A DNA stretch of 64,000 nucleotides, taken from Hymenoscyphus infarciens. Its lineage: Eukaryota; Ascomycota; Leotiomycetes; Helotiales; Helotiaceae. The translations under genes were made by a program, and so were the position numbers. This document shows positions 11,699 through 22,156 of the stretch, piece after piece. The notes under the pieces are model-generated. The model was given only the letters and a program-made list of their open reading frames with translations. It ran no database searches and was not told the origin of the DNA. Numbering within the stretch: the stretch's first letter is position 1; the number at the start of each line of letters is the position of its first letter. Location: positions 124,001 through 188,000 of the forward strand of contig LLCB01000045.1 in NCBI GenBank assembly GCA_001414345.1. The letters run 5' to 3'.

Positions 11699-12137
11699 CA
11701 ACAGTGGGTGTCACTACTCCGTGCGCACAGTCTAAAATCACTAAAAACATACTTAAAATTAACAACTTCTCCTACTAATTACAAAGGAACGCTTTTATTA
11801 ATTTATTTAAAACTTGAAATAGCACTCTAAGTAACTAGAGACTTAAGTTTACTTACCTTTTCTATATAATAGAATAACTTATCGTAGATGCTTAGAAAAT
11901 CTCTTAAGAGATTTATTAGTAAAATATTAGTTCTTAAAATTATCTACTTAGCGTAGGACTTATAACTAAGAGTTTAGTTAGAAAAGTGTTCTACTTATAA
12001 AGCTTTTTATATATAGTTATTATTAAGATATAGTAAGTTATATATTTACTGAGTTATAAAGCTGTAAAGAGAGTGACTTTTAGTGTATTTTTAGCTAAAT
12101 TTAGAGGGTGCGCACGGAGTAGTGACACCCACTGTTG
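11699..12137. mobile_element. 439-bp MITE with perfect 30-bp terminal inverted repeats
   Basis: The first 30 bases (11699-11728, starting CAACAGTGGGTGTCACTACT) are the exact reverse complement of the last 30 (12108-12137, ending AGTAGTGACACCCACTGTTG). The interior is AT-rich and non-coding. A possible 4-bp target duplication GGAG flanks both sides (11695-11698, 12138-12141). If the true end is CAGTGGG it recalls Tc1/mariner-derived fungal MITEs such as mimp, but no flanking TA is present. The element ends 75 bp before the ATG of the regulator gene at 12213, so it may lie in that gene's promoter or leader. Confidence 0.85.
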
Positions 12138-12212
12138 GGAGGCAAGCTGCCGACCACGGGCGATCACCAATCAATACCAGAACTCATATCAAAACATTTA
12201 TCAAGCATAGCC

Positions 12213-14728
12213 ATGGAAACAAATCCATTTGCGAATTCAAATCCCTCGGCTTCTTCAGCGGCCAAGCAACAGCAACGAAAAGCGGGCAGAATCAATCGTC
12301 CCGCTCCGTCTTGTGTATTTTGCCGAACCCGAAAGTATGATGCTTGCCGATCTCTTGTCCGACACCACTGACGTTCCTCCTCGAGGTTGAAATGCGACCG
12401 GAAAGAACCATGTGCAAATTGTGTCACTCGGAAGGAAACTTGTAATTATGCGAATCCTACCCCAACATGTCGAGAGCATGCAGGAGAGAATCGATCGTTT
12501 AGAGAGTCTTGTCACAAGAATAGCCTCCCGAGAGAATGGTATCGAGAATTTTGCCTTCGAAGTTGCGGCCACTGCCAATGAAAACGGAACTACTCGCCAT
12601 AATGAACCCCAATCTATACCTGCTAGAACCGACGAGAACCTAATTGAAGAAATACGACATGGAGTAGGAGTGATGAAAGTTTGTCAAGGAAAATCGCAGT
12701 ATAGAGGCAGCACTCACTGGGGTGATGTCTTTCAGGAAGTAGGTTGATAGAATTTAGAATTTATGGGACGTTACTAACCTTGCTTATCTAGCTCAATGAA
12801 CTCAAAAATGTATGGGCTCAAGTTCAAGAAGACCCAGAAAATCCAGATGTCATGAATTTGCATACTTCATTTTCCGGTTCTGTGGCGAGCGGAGCCCCTT
12901 TGCTCTATTCTGGATTTAAGCCCGCAACATTTCGAGAAATTCTTGCAACAATACCAGCAAGGCCAGTCTTAGATAAATTAATCGATCGATTTTTCGATGA
13001 ACAAACCTCTCCCATGACAACACTTCGTAAGCATTCATACAAAGGCCGAAACCATGAACACCAAGTTGACTGTGCTATCGTAGATTGTCCACCAACCTAC
13101 ATTTATGCAAGAATATGAAGCTTACTGGTCGAACCCAGAAGAAACATCAGTCATGTGGATTGGCATGTTATTTTCAGTCATGGCTATGGTCATGCTCTCA
13201 TATCATCTAGTTGAAGAGGAGCCTCCAGAATACGAAGGCGTGTCAGAACGCCTATCTGATCTGTACAGACTTAGAACTGTACAATGCTTAGCGTTGGGAG
13301 ACATTACAAAATGCGCTCCCTATACTATGGGAAATTGGTGTTTTATGGAGTCGCGGAGCAAGCTCGAAAAAGTGATAGTGGAACCGGTGTATGGCTTATG
13401 TATGGGACGATCTTTCGCGTGGCACAACAGATGGGATATCATAGGCAAGTTGATATTCGAAAATAATTTTATGTATACTGACTCAAGTCAGGGATCCTTC
13501 TCAGTACCCTGAAATCTCAATTCTTCAAGGAGAGATGAGACGCCGTATCTGGTTTTTTATAGTTCGTTTAGATTGCGTGTTATCATTTCAAACGGGACTA
13601 CCTGGAATGGTACGGAGAGAAACATATGACACAGCACTTCCTCGATCGCTCTATGATTGGGAACTTTCAAGAGATATGAAGGAACTACCCCCATCAAGAC
13701 CAGCGGCCGACATCACCCCTGTAACCTCTCTACTGGCAAAAGATGGCATTCTGGTCGGTCTCGGTAAAATAGTCGATTTTCTCTGCACTCTTGGTCCTTA
13801 TTCCTATGAAATGGTCCTTGAACTCGATGATGAGCTCTCATTGGCACAGTCTCAGATACCCGTAAGTTAGATTCTCATATCTTGTTCGCTAGCAAACTGA
13901 CAAAGTACGCAGCCATTTCTACAAATGCGCCCAATTGAAGAATCATTTAATGACCCAAGTTCCCTCATAGGGAGAAGAGTTCAATTGGAAATTCTCTTCC
14001 ATCAAGGCATGTGTGTTCTTCATATAAAATTCATGGTACAAGGTAGAACAAATGGCCGTTTTGAGCCATCTCGAAGACGGTGCATTCGATCCGCCATGGC
14101 ATTGATATCGATCCAGGAGATCCTATATCAAGAAGCTAGAGGAACTGTGGATGATAGAATACGTTTCACACGACACTGGTATCGCTTCTCGTTTACCAGT
14201 CAGGATTTTATACTTTCAGCTATGATCTTATGCTTAGACTTGAGACAGAAGAGATTTCCGGAGACAAATGGGATCCTAAGCTCTGGAGAGGAATTTGATC
14301 AAGAAAGCAAGATTACTGCGATTAAGAAGGCATTCCAGATTTGGAAATATGCTCAGAAGAGTCTACCGGAAGCGAGCAAGGTCTACCAAATTTTGTCTTA
14401 TATGATTGATATGCTTGGGATAGCAGATAAAGTCGGATTACAGCCGGATTCCACACCGTTGGATCGACCTACGAACAACACCAACACTGGCTTGCTTCAT
14501 GATGAGCAAGAACAAATGGCTCTCCCAAATTTCGAAAGTTCAAACCTTGGAGACAATACCGACATTGACTGGGTAAGTCAACCCTCATTTGTGCTTCTAT
14601 TTTCAATTGCTAATCATATCAAGGCTATGTGGGATTCCTTTGTAGAAGGGACGGGTTTCGATGATGCTTTTGGAACTATGCTGAGCCCACCTATAACCAA
14701 CTCAACCAATGACACACACAACTTTTGA
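12213..14728 (+). pseudogene. Zn2Cys6 transcription factor with apparent frame breaks
   Basis: The first exon (12213-12334) and the next (from 12386) give a perfect Zn2Cys6 cluster, C-x2-C-x6-C-x5-C-x2-C-x6-C, starting SCVFCRTRK. A short coiled coil follows (MQERIDRLESLV), then the fungal-specific TF domain (VHQPTFMQEYEAYW, CLALGDITKC, MGYHR/DPSQYPEIS, GEMRRRIW). Introns: 12335-12385, 12739-12791, 13027-13083, 13445-13491 (GC-AG type), 13862-13912 and 14573-14623. Frame continuity fails at three places. An extra base is needed near 12450 (a CCCC run) between the zinc cluster and coiled coil. Phases disagree at the third intron. A base is missing near 13332. These suggest a recently inactivated gene, or sequencing errors. 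Target genes are unknown. A MITE sits 75 bp upstream. Confidence 0.7.
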
Positions 14729-14859
14729 TTCAAATCAAATCGACTTGCGTGGAAGTTCTTAGTTAATGGTATTACAGTCTATTGTTTAGAAAGATGCCGA
14801 GTTCTATGCACACCCGATGCTCTATGGACAGTCTTTAAAGGTCTACCCTAATACACTTC

Positions 14860-16239
14860 TCAGTCCTCAACTGCACATCTAGCCTGCTCTATTTCTAATC
14901 TCAAAATATCAGCAAACAACCTCCGTACCTCAGGAATATCCTCGCCCAAATGCAAAAGCTCAGTCACCAGTCTCATCACAGTTCTCTCCATCTCATCCAT
15001 GGCCCCAACCTTCCATCTCCGTTCAGACTCATAAAGTTTCAATTCTGGACGCTGGTGTTCTCCCAGAGGCCCACCTGGTCTGCTATGACTGTCAAACTGG
15101 GAACTTCCAAGTGGAAGAAGAAACCTCGGATATCCATCTCCAAGGATAGGTGGATACCAGCCCAAGAATTCCCAGTCGAGGAGTGCTGTTACCTCGCCGG
15201 AGTTCTCATCAATCAATATGTTCCTGGCATTCATGTCTCGGTGGAGGAGTGTTGCTTTTTTGTCGTATCGTGCGAGTATAGGTGCAATTTTTGTCAACTC
15301 CTCTTGCAGAATTTGTTCATGTAGTGCTTGGAGGGTTTCGAGCTCAGTGTTGTAGTACCAAAAATGTTGTAGAGAGGTTTCTTCGACATCCCCTTGCTTC
15401 TTGTCCTCCTTCTTGGTCTCTCGCTGATCCCTATTCTCGGGATCAATCGTCTCTTCAAGCTGAAACCGAACAGTATTCTTCAAATACCCCTCCAGCCCCG
15501 AAAATGCCCTACGAATCTTGAAGTACTTGAGTCTCGGCCCAGCGACTTCCCGATTCGTAACAAGTCTTCCCATGAAGAATTTCCCGAGATCAACTTCCCT
15601 CTCCTCTCCAACTTCATCCCAATTGTAATACAGACTCCCAATCTCCTTCCCTCCTCCCGGAGGCTCCATCCCCTCAAGCTGCCTCTGATAATTCCCACAT
15701 GCCTTTATAGATCTCGCACAAAACTCATCATATCCCCTCCCAAGAACAGCCTTTTCCCTTGTAACCCCCTCCATCTTCTCCATCAAGATCCATTCCAGAC
15801 CAAGAACATTCTCCATCGAAGAGTCAAAAGCGTAGACTCTCGGCACAGGGATACCCGTTTTCGCACGAACGTAGAGCATGGTAGCGACTTCGCTTTGAGT
15901 TTTGTACCAAGGCAGAAGCGGTTTTGCGACGCGGAAGATGAGTTCGGGACTCGAGGTAGGAGCGAAGGAGAGGAGAAAAACTTTGTTGTAGTCTCCTTCA
16001 GCGAGGGGTGTAACAAGTAGGTTGGTGTTATCTGCAAGATGTGGGAAGGTGTGTTGGAGAGCTGTGCGGATTTCTTGGTGTAGGGCTTCGGTATTGAGGG
16101 GTGAGATCCATTCATCGTTGTAGTAGCCTTGAAGAGAACTTCTGTTCCAAGAAATGAACTGTTGTTTTTTGAGATATGCGTCTTTGGGGGCGGGAGCTGG
16201 GTTGAGGGACATGCAGATGGGTAGAGAGTCCATTTTCAT
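14860..16239 (-). CDS. Aminoglycoside phosphotransferase (APH)-domain protein
   Basis: Single-exon gene of 459 residues if translation starts at 16239; the frame stays open upstream to 16410, which would add 57 residues without family character. The kinase-like APH fold is shown by the nucleotide-binding region LAEGDYNKVFLLSF (about 80-95), the catalytic loop LLHRDMNARNILID (H-x-D-x4-N, about 330-343) and the metal-binding LLDWEFLGWYPP shortly after. An inserted charged segment (ENRDQRETKKEDKKQ) precedes the catalytic loop. Such proteins are numerous in filamentous fungi and the substrate is usually unknown; antibiotic resistance should not be inferred. It is convergent with the zinc-cluster gene, whose stop lies 131 bp away. 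Confidence 0.85.
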   Translation of the reverse strand: MKMDSLPICMSLNPAPAPKDAYLKKQQFISWNRSSLQGYYNDEWISPLNTEALHQEIRTALQHTFPHLADNTNLLVTPLAEGDYNKVFLLSFAPTSSPELIFRVAKPLLPWYKTQSEVATMLYVRAKTGIPVPRVYAFDSSMENVLGLEWILMEKMEGVTREKAVLGRGYDEFCARSIKACGNYQRQLEGMEPPGGGKEIGSLYYNWDEVGEEREVDLGKFFMGRLVTNREVAGPRLKYFKIRRAFSGLEGYLKNTVRFQLEETIDPENRDQRETKKEDKKQGDVEETSLQHFWYYNTELETLQALHEQILQEELTKIAPILARYDKKATLLHRDMNARNILIDENSGEVTALLDWEFLGWYPPILGDGYPRFLLPLGSSQFDSHSRPGGPLGEHQRPELKLYESERRWKVGAMDEMERTVMRLVTELLHLGEDIPEVRRLFADILRLEIEQARCAVED

Positions 16240-17362
16240 GGAGCTTGATGGGAACCGGTGGGTGGGATTCTTGGTATATTCAAATTTGTAGAACGTGTGT
16301 CTGCTGAAAGGGCTATAGGTGTTTTGGTAATCGCCGATATGCCGATATTCAGTTGATAGAAAACAACTGTCTCTAAGTGAAGCGAGACTGAGAAGCGAGT
16401 GGACTGACAAAGCATAATCAATTCACCTTTTGATAATTCCAGTGATTAGAACACGTCCGTTTTTCGCTGTAAAGGGAAGTATTGATTTGAAAACGATCTC
16501 AGCTTGATATTTAGTAAAACTCTTCAGCGATAATTATTGCTCAACTTTGAAAGGCAAAAGACAAAAAATGTCACAAATTACGACTAAGAAGCATATTGTA
16601 TTCAGTGAATGTCATCTTTATCTTACAGTAAAGACATTCAAGCTTTATATTTATGTCGTTTATCTAGGGCAATTGAATTTCGTTTGCGTATGTTTAAACT
16701 AAGTCGCTGACATGCTAGATTTTAATATGGTCAGTTTTTTTCTCAACTCGGTATTATAGATTAATTTTGTATGATAAGATTAAGTCACGAAAAGAGCTGA
16801 GAGGATAGTACGTCAATGACAGTATAGACCAGAGGTCAGAGACGTATCCCTCCCACAGTGTGCCATTCACCTTTGCGCCTTTTTTCTGAAGTGGTGTGTT
16901 TAACTGCTTGGAAATCTGGCATACTTAATGGTATCAAACTGATTGTTAAACGTGCTCTAGCTACAGAGAAAGTAGGTGATGAACAGAAAAAGAGGTAATA
17001 CATAGTTGTCCTAGTATAATGTAATAGAGCTTGAAAATTCTAAGACATCTGAGTTAGCATTCTAAATTGTTTTAAGTACTTAGAGTAATTATAAAGTACC
17101 CTAGAAAAGGTAGAAAAACGAGAGCTAGCGCTGCAGACTGGAACCTTACATTCTCTGTACCTTTGGCTGAGAGTCATTTACTTATTCACTCATTCCATCA
17201 CAGGAGAGAAGCAAGTAATTGCAAATAAGCGAAACCTTTTGTTCGCACTTTCTAGTCTTCAACGTCAAAAAATAATGAAAATAGACAAATGCAAATTTGC
17301 AAAAATACGCATAGTCTAACACTTAATAGTCGCCAAAGCACAAGGCATAGTATGCTATTTAT

Positions 17363-17520
17363 AGGTCACCTACAAATAGCTCCAGAATCCAAAAGAGTTA
17401 ACGCGAGAATCGCTGTGGGATTCACCATTTCTAGCATTTGTGTTTAGATAGGAAACCTTGTGATAATTTATTGAGAGGTAACCTACAAATAGACCCAGAA
17501 ATAAAATCTTAGGTCACCTA
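17363..17520 (+). repeat. Direct repeats of AGGTMACCTACAAATAG
   Basis: 17363-17387 and 17476-17500 share AGG-T-C/A-ACCTACAAATAG followed by a CCAGAA end, 113 bp apart. A third shorter copy, AGGTCACCTACAAGAACC, starts at 17511. Related fragments occur near 26588 and 26738. Confidence 0.5.
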
Positions 17521-17615
17521 CAAGAACCAAAAAGTCGCAAGATTTTTTTTCTCACAACGTGCCCCGCCACAGCCCACGCAGCTAAACCAAACCCACGCAA
17601 GACTCAATAACTAAT

Positions 17616-17770
17616 GGCTTACCTCGAAATTTGATAGCTTACTCGAAACACCTTTTAGGCCCTCAAGTATGAGGTTTGGCTTACTCGATGCCTGTTGGCT
17701 TACCCGACACTAGATAGCTTACCTTCAACTCTTTTTTGTAGCTTACCCGCAACTCTCCAGCTTACCCACA
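17616..17770 (+). repeat. Cluster of AGCTTACTCG-like motifs
   Basis: About seven copies of a loose motif (A/G)GCTTAC(T/C)CG occur within 155 bp, for example at 17616, 17636, 17678, 17696, 17716, 17740 and 17759. Spacing is irregular. The same motif clusters again at 22511-22728 and, in both orientations, around 62100-62700. Confidence 0.6.
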
Positions 17771-18283
17771 GCCATCTTTTGGCCCCCAAACTCGATATCC
17801 ATCAACGCATCAACTTCCACCACACAAGATTTAATGCCATAACTCTCATGGACCAGATACTGAAGTTTATTCTCACCTAGGCCGAGCCTTAAATGCATCT
17901 ACCCGGGACTACTAGCACTCATCGTAGGGTCAACCACAAATGACAGGACTTGCGGTCGCTCTCACCTGAGCATAGGCTGATCATTCCTCCTACTAGGAGC
18001 GAGATAGGAAGGCACGACCCAAAATCCAATTGAGAATGCATCGCCTCTACCTAGGTAACCATGGCTGCTAGCCAGTTTCCAGAGTTATTAGCAGCCAACT
18101 CACCTCTGAACAAAATACCAGAGAAACTTCCAGCATGAGAAGGACCAGCACCTCCAATTCACTTCCAGCCCAACCTAAAAAAAATTATTTCCAATTCCAG
18201 CCCCGGACCCTCAGCACACCAAAGATCTCAATCAAGCACAACCAATAGCCTCCTACTTTCCAACTCAATTTCATTCTCATCTA

Positions 18284-18418
18284 CTTCGTCCCAGGCGAAA
18301 CAAAGGCTTTTCCGGGGGGTCACTTTCTATTTTTCTCCGGGGGTTTTTTGGTAGCATAAAGCTACGGAAATGTCTCAATTGCCCTATTGGGATAACCTTT
18401 GTTTCGCCTGGGACGAAG
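18284..18418. mobile_element. 135-bp MITE with 23-bp perfect inverted repeats and TA target duplication
   Basis: Bases 18284-18306 begin CTTCGTCCCAGGCGAAACAA and are the exact reverse complement of 18396-18418. Both ends are flanked by TA (18282-18283, 18419-18420), the target duplication of Tc1/mariner-type transposons. The interior (about 89 bp) has no coding capacity and includes G-rich tracts (CCGGGGGG, CCGGGGG). This fits a very small mariner-type MITE mobilised by a transposase encoded elsewhere. Confidence 0.8.
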
Positions 18419-18420
18419 TA

Positions 18421-19206
18421 ACACTTCATTTCCGTTTACTTACATGAATGGAACGTTGGGCTATATTTAGAGGTTGTGGGGTTGGATGAAGGCGCTGGGG
18501 GGAGATTTGGACGGTGGTTTGGTGGGATAGGGCTGAATACGAAGAATGAGGTTATGACCGAGGGCGCGATGGGAAGTAATTAGAGGAAGTAATGCGAAAA
18601 CAATTGGGAGGGTTCTGTACGAGAGCATTTAGGAGTGAAGATATCGGTTCCAGATTCTCCTAAACGTTCTCGGAGAATGGACGTGATCGTCTTACCTTTT
18701 GAACATTAGTTGCAAAGGCAAGTGTACCTAGAGAAAAGCTCGACTCTTCTACAGCGATGTTAAAACATGCAGTCCACTTGGGAGATAATATTCTCGTTAG
18801 GGGAGTTTGCATGGGAAGCCAGAAGGCTATGCAGACTTTGAAAGTAATTTCCATTGGTAAAATACTAACTTGACATACCGTAGCCATAGGCAAACTTTCT
18901 GACCTGTACTACTCCCTGAAATCTCAACCTCGATTCTCAACCAAATCGTTCCCGATCATCTGCCCTGACATTATTAACTCCTAAAAGTGATGGTATTATG
19001 ACCCGGAAACTGATTTCCATTGGCCGACAGGAATATTTTCTGACTTGCGGACAAATGGGACCAAAATCTGACCGTCAAATAGCCTAAGGATATGGAATGA
19101 GACCATGGAGCGCCGTAGCATCGTTCCTCCAAATATGCTGCCACGGGGTTCCGTCCAACTGTGTCATCGAACCTAGTCTGTGTTCTTCTCGCATTTGGAT
19201 GCCCTT
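18421..19206. other. Intergenic region
   Basis: No recognisable gene or RNA. A minus-strand open frame near 18660-18893 has no family features and is not called. The stretch lies 3' of the peroxiredoxin-like gene. Confidence 0.4.
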
Positions 19207-19847
19207 TCAAACACCCACCCCAAGAGCCTCGAGGGCATTCTTGAAATCCGGAACATCATCAGCAGCACTCGCAACCTTAGTCCATTTCACAACACCTCGT
19301 TCATCAATCGCAAAGCTTCCAGATGTTTGCCAACGGTTGCCGCTCTCCGTGGGTTTGTTCCAGATCTTCTCTTGCTTTCCAAGTCGATATACCGAGTACA
19401 ACGACCATGGATTGAGAACGTGCCAGGCGGAAGAAACTCCCAAGCCCCACTGAGCGTATGTTTCCCTCTCCTCATCGACTACCATCTGCACCTCCCATTG
19501 TCCGCCAACTGATATGGCCCATTTATCTGTTGCTTCTTGGTCTGAGTGGGAGATGGCGATGAAGTTTATTTCGGGGTTTTTGCCCGCAAACTTGCGGAGG
19601 TCTTGGAAGGTCTTTTCGGCAACTAGGAGTGCAATTAGCAATAGCTTTGGTGTGGGCGTTGGAGGGGTAAACACGCACATGGACATCCACAGTGTCGCAG
19701 AAAAGTGATTATGGCTGGCTTTCCATTGATACATGGTGTTTGTAGTAGTGTGGAGGTGGGTGCTTTCTCTCCAATCTCTGGCACTGGATAGGTTGTTAGT
19801 GACTTGGGAGACTTCCAAGAACTCAGTTCCTGTTGGAAGGTCATCAT
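19207..19847 (-). CDS. Peroxiredoxin-like protein (AhpC/TSA-type, thioredoxin fold)
   Basis: Two exons, 19847-19679 and 19622-19207, with an intron at 19623-19678. They join in phase to give 194 residues. The junction completes the diagnostic motif FLRHCGCPFAE (C53, C55), the redox-active segment of the AhpC/TSA-like antioxidant family. INFIAISHSDQ follows and the conserved WGLG segment lies further on. The likely role is thiol-dependent peroxide or disulfide chemistry in the cytosol; the exact substrate is unknown. The start is one of two adjacent ATGs (19847 or 19844). It is divergent from the DML1 gene, with 488 bp between start codons, so the two may share a promoter region. Confidence 0.85.
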
Positions 19848-20335
19848 GGAGATTTTGAGACTATGTCAGGTTTAGTAGAAGTAAGGTGTTTTGCCGCAAG
19901 GTAGGCAGTTGGTAGCAGAGCAGCAGAGCAGCAGATTGAGGTAGGTGTTGGTTGGGGAGATGTAGAGGGGGTGAGTGGCGGGCGGGGCATATTGTCCGGA
20001 TGGTCGGGTCTCGAGTCGGACCGGGCGCAATATCGCTCCGATATCTACTAGTCTCCGTCACTCCCCGCTCAAGCAAAAGACCTCCACTGCTCTCAACTCT
20101 ATCATACGCAAGATTTACAAGTCTTCAAGTACACCTTGTCGTTCCCGCGCGTACAAGTGCCGCTCGAGATCCTGGGGACAAATACTCCAATATCTGGGTA
20201 TTTTGAAAAATAGCGAAGTCGCTTTGCACACGCCACCAAACTCGGAGCGGGTGAGCCAGCGAGGCTCTAGTGTTCCCCTGGAAATTCTCATTTGTCTCTA
20301 GTTAAGGTGATATCAACTGTTTGAGAGTCTCCACA
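19848..20335. promoter_or_regulatory. Shared divergent upstream region of the peroxiredoxin-like gene and DML1
   Basis: The two start codons face away from each other across 488 bp. The stretch includes a CAGCAG-type tract near 19920 and no open frame that looks like a gene. Its regulatory role is inferred from position only. Confidence 0.45.
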
Positions 20336-22156
20336 ATGCACGAAATTATTACCTTGCAGCTGGGGCAGAAGAGCAATTATCTTGCTACCCATTTCTGGAA
20401 CACACAGGTATGAGCGATTACCAACCCTAAGCCGCGATAAGTATCGTGTCTAACTATAACCGGAACAGGAATCTTATTTCACATATGGCGCAGATGAAGA
20501 ATCTCAAGTAGACCACGATGTTCATTTCCGGCCCGGCATTGGTGCTGATGGCACGGAGACGTTTACACCAAGGACTCTGATATATGATCTCAAAGGTGGC
20601 TTTGGTTCCTTGAGGAAAATCAATGCATTGTATGAAATTGACGAACCTGCCGTTACGGAGGGCTTATGGTTAGAGTCTCTGAGTTTACTTGTCTTTTCAC
20701 GGCGTTGACTTGCTGTTTAGGAATGGACCGGCTGTTATCCAGCGACAGAATGCAATTCAGCAAAATGAATATCAGAGAAGTTTGGAAGAGGGGGTAGCAC
20801 CACCTCAACTTACTCCCCAGTCTGTGAGATACTGGTCTGATTTCAACCGAGTTTACTTCCATCCGAGATCAGTAATTCAAATGAATGAGTATGAATTGAA
20901 CTCTTCACTTACTCCATTTGATAATTGGAATGCTGGCGAGGAACTTTTCAACTCGTTGGACAAGGAGCACGATTTGTTGGACAGAGATTTGCGGTATTTT
21001 GCTGAAGAAGCCGATCAAATGCAAGGTATTCAACTGATGGCCGGAATCGACGACGCTTGGGGTGGCTTTGCCGCCCGATACCTGGATCGAATAAGAGACG
21101 AGTATGGGAAGACTTCAGTAATGTTTTGGGGATTGGAAGACAACATCAAAAATATTCCTCGAGTAAGAAATCTATACATTTATGGTCATGAACAGCGCTA
21201 ACCTGTGTAGGAAAAACGGTTCATGAAGTTGTCTAATGCGTCCCAATCGATATCGGAGATTTCACCACAAGCATCAGTATTTGTTCCACTAACCATTCCT
21301 TCCGCCACTCTACCGCCATATGTGAATCTTATTCTACAATCCGAATGGCACGTCTCTGCTCTCCTTGCTACTGCTATGGAAAGTATGTCTCTGCCCTCAC
21401 GGTTGAAGCTCCAAAATAGCAATCGCGAAACCTTGAGTCTGCTTGCAAACTCATTAAATGTCAACGGCAACCAGACAATAGCAAAATTGCAAATGAGTGT
21501 TGAGCAGAAAGAGGCAGCCAACGGTGTTCAAAGGGGAGAGGCCTTGCTGTCTGAGAGCACTGACTCCAGGATCCTCTCACAGGATGATGCACATGCCAAT
21601 GGGGAAACCGAAACCAAGACCCTCGACATGGAATTCTTTCCTACCGGCGGCGAAGAGCAACCTCGAGGTCCACGAAGAGCCAAGAAAGTTCATATTTTTG
21701 GACAAACAGAACTATCAAGAACAAGCGAAGACGCCGACCCAATAAATCCTACCGGAGCATATGATGGATACGAACGGGCGAGACGACGAGCGGCTGGACT
21801 TCCGATAATTCAACAGTCAGTATACACATTTCTTCTTGGCAGAGTACACGTATCCATCTTCAAATGAATCTCAACTAACCACATGTCACCACAGGAGGAC
21901 CGTGACGATACCATTTCCCATACTTGACAGCTTCCCGGATATTTTCTCTGGTATTCAACAAGCTCCATCGTCTCTCGCTATCAACACGTCCTTGTCAACA
22001 GATAGTACAGTTGCCTTGAGAATCAAAAATCTTCAACAAATTGTCAACAGAGCCATCGGAGTTGATGAGCGCGAGGCACTTAGCAATTCTCTGGGTGAAA
22101 TCGCTGAAGCGTATGAAGAGGGATGGGATAGCGGAACTGATGACGATGATGATTGA
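20336..22156 (+). CDS. DML1: DML1/Misato tubulin-like protein
   Basis: Five exons join in phase: 20336-20407, 20469-20668, 20721-21162, 21211-21815, 21895-22156, giving 526 residues. The N-terminus, [20 protein letters not shown] followed by WNTQESYFTY, is the Misato segment II signature. The DML1 tubulin-like region follows ([14 protein letters not shown], then [17 protein letters not shown]). The protein ends in an acidic tail (TDDDDD). Family members act in mitochondrial DNA inheritance and mitochondrial morphology in yeast and animals. Introns are 48-79 bp with usual borders; the fourth donor is gtcagt. The start is fixed by the conserved MHEI beginning. Confidence 0.92.

Larger units (their letters stand above)
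16240..18281. other. Long intergenic region with short repeats
   Basis: No convincing gene. It holds two 25-bp near-identical direct repeats (17363-17387 and 17476-17500) with a third partial copy at 17511, and a cluster of AGCTTACTCG-like motifs at 17616-17770. The part next to 16240 presumably contains the promoter of the APH-domain gene. Confidence 0.5.

Noticed and set aside
15394..16020. Plus-strand open frame of 208 codons
   Set aside because: It lies antisense within the APH-domain gene, has no family features and has the composition of a shadow frame.
16240..16410. N-terminal extension of the APH-domain protein to 16410
   Set aside because: The extra 57 residues lack family similarity, and the internal start at 16239 is a better match to typical family length.
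17363..17770. CRISPR-like array
   Set aside because: Repeats are short, degenerate and irregularly spaced, and the organism is a fungus.
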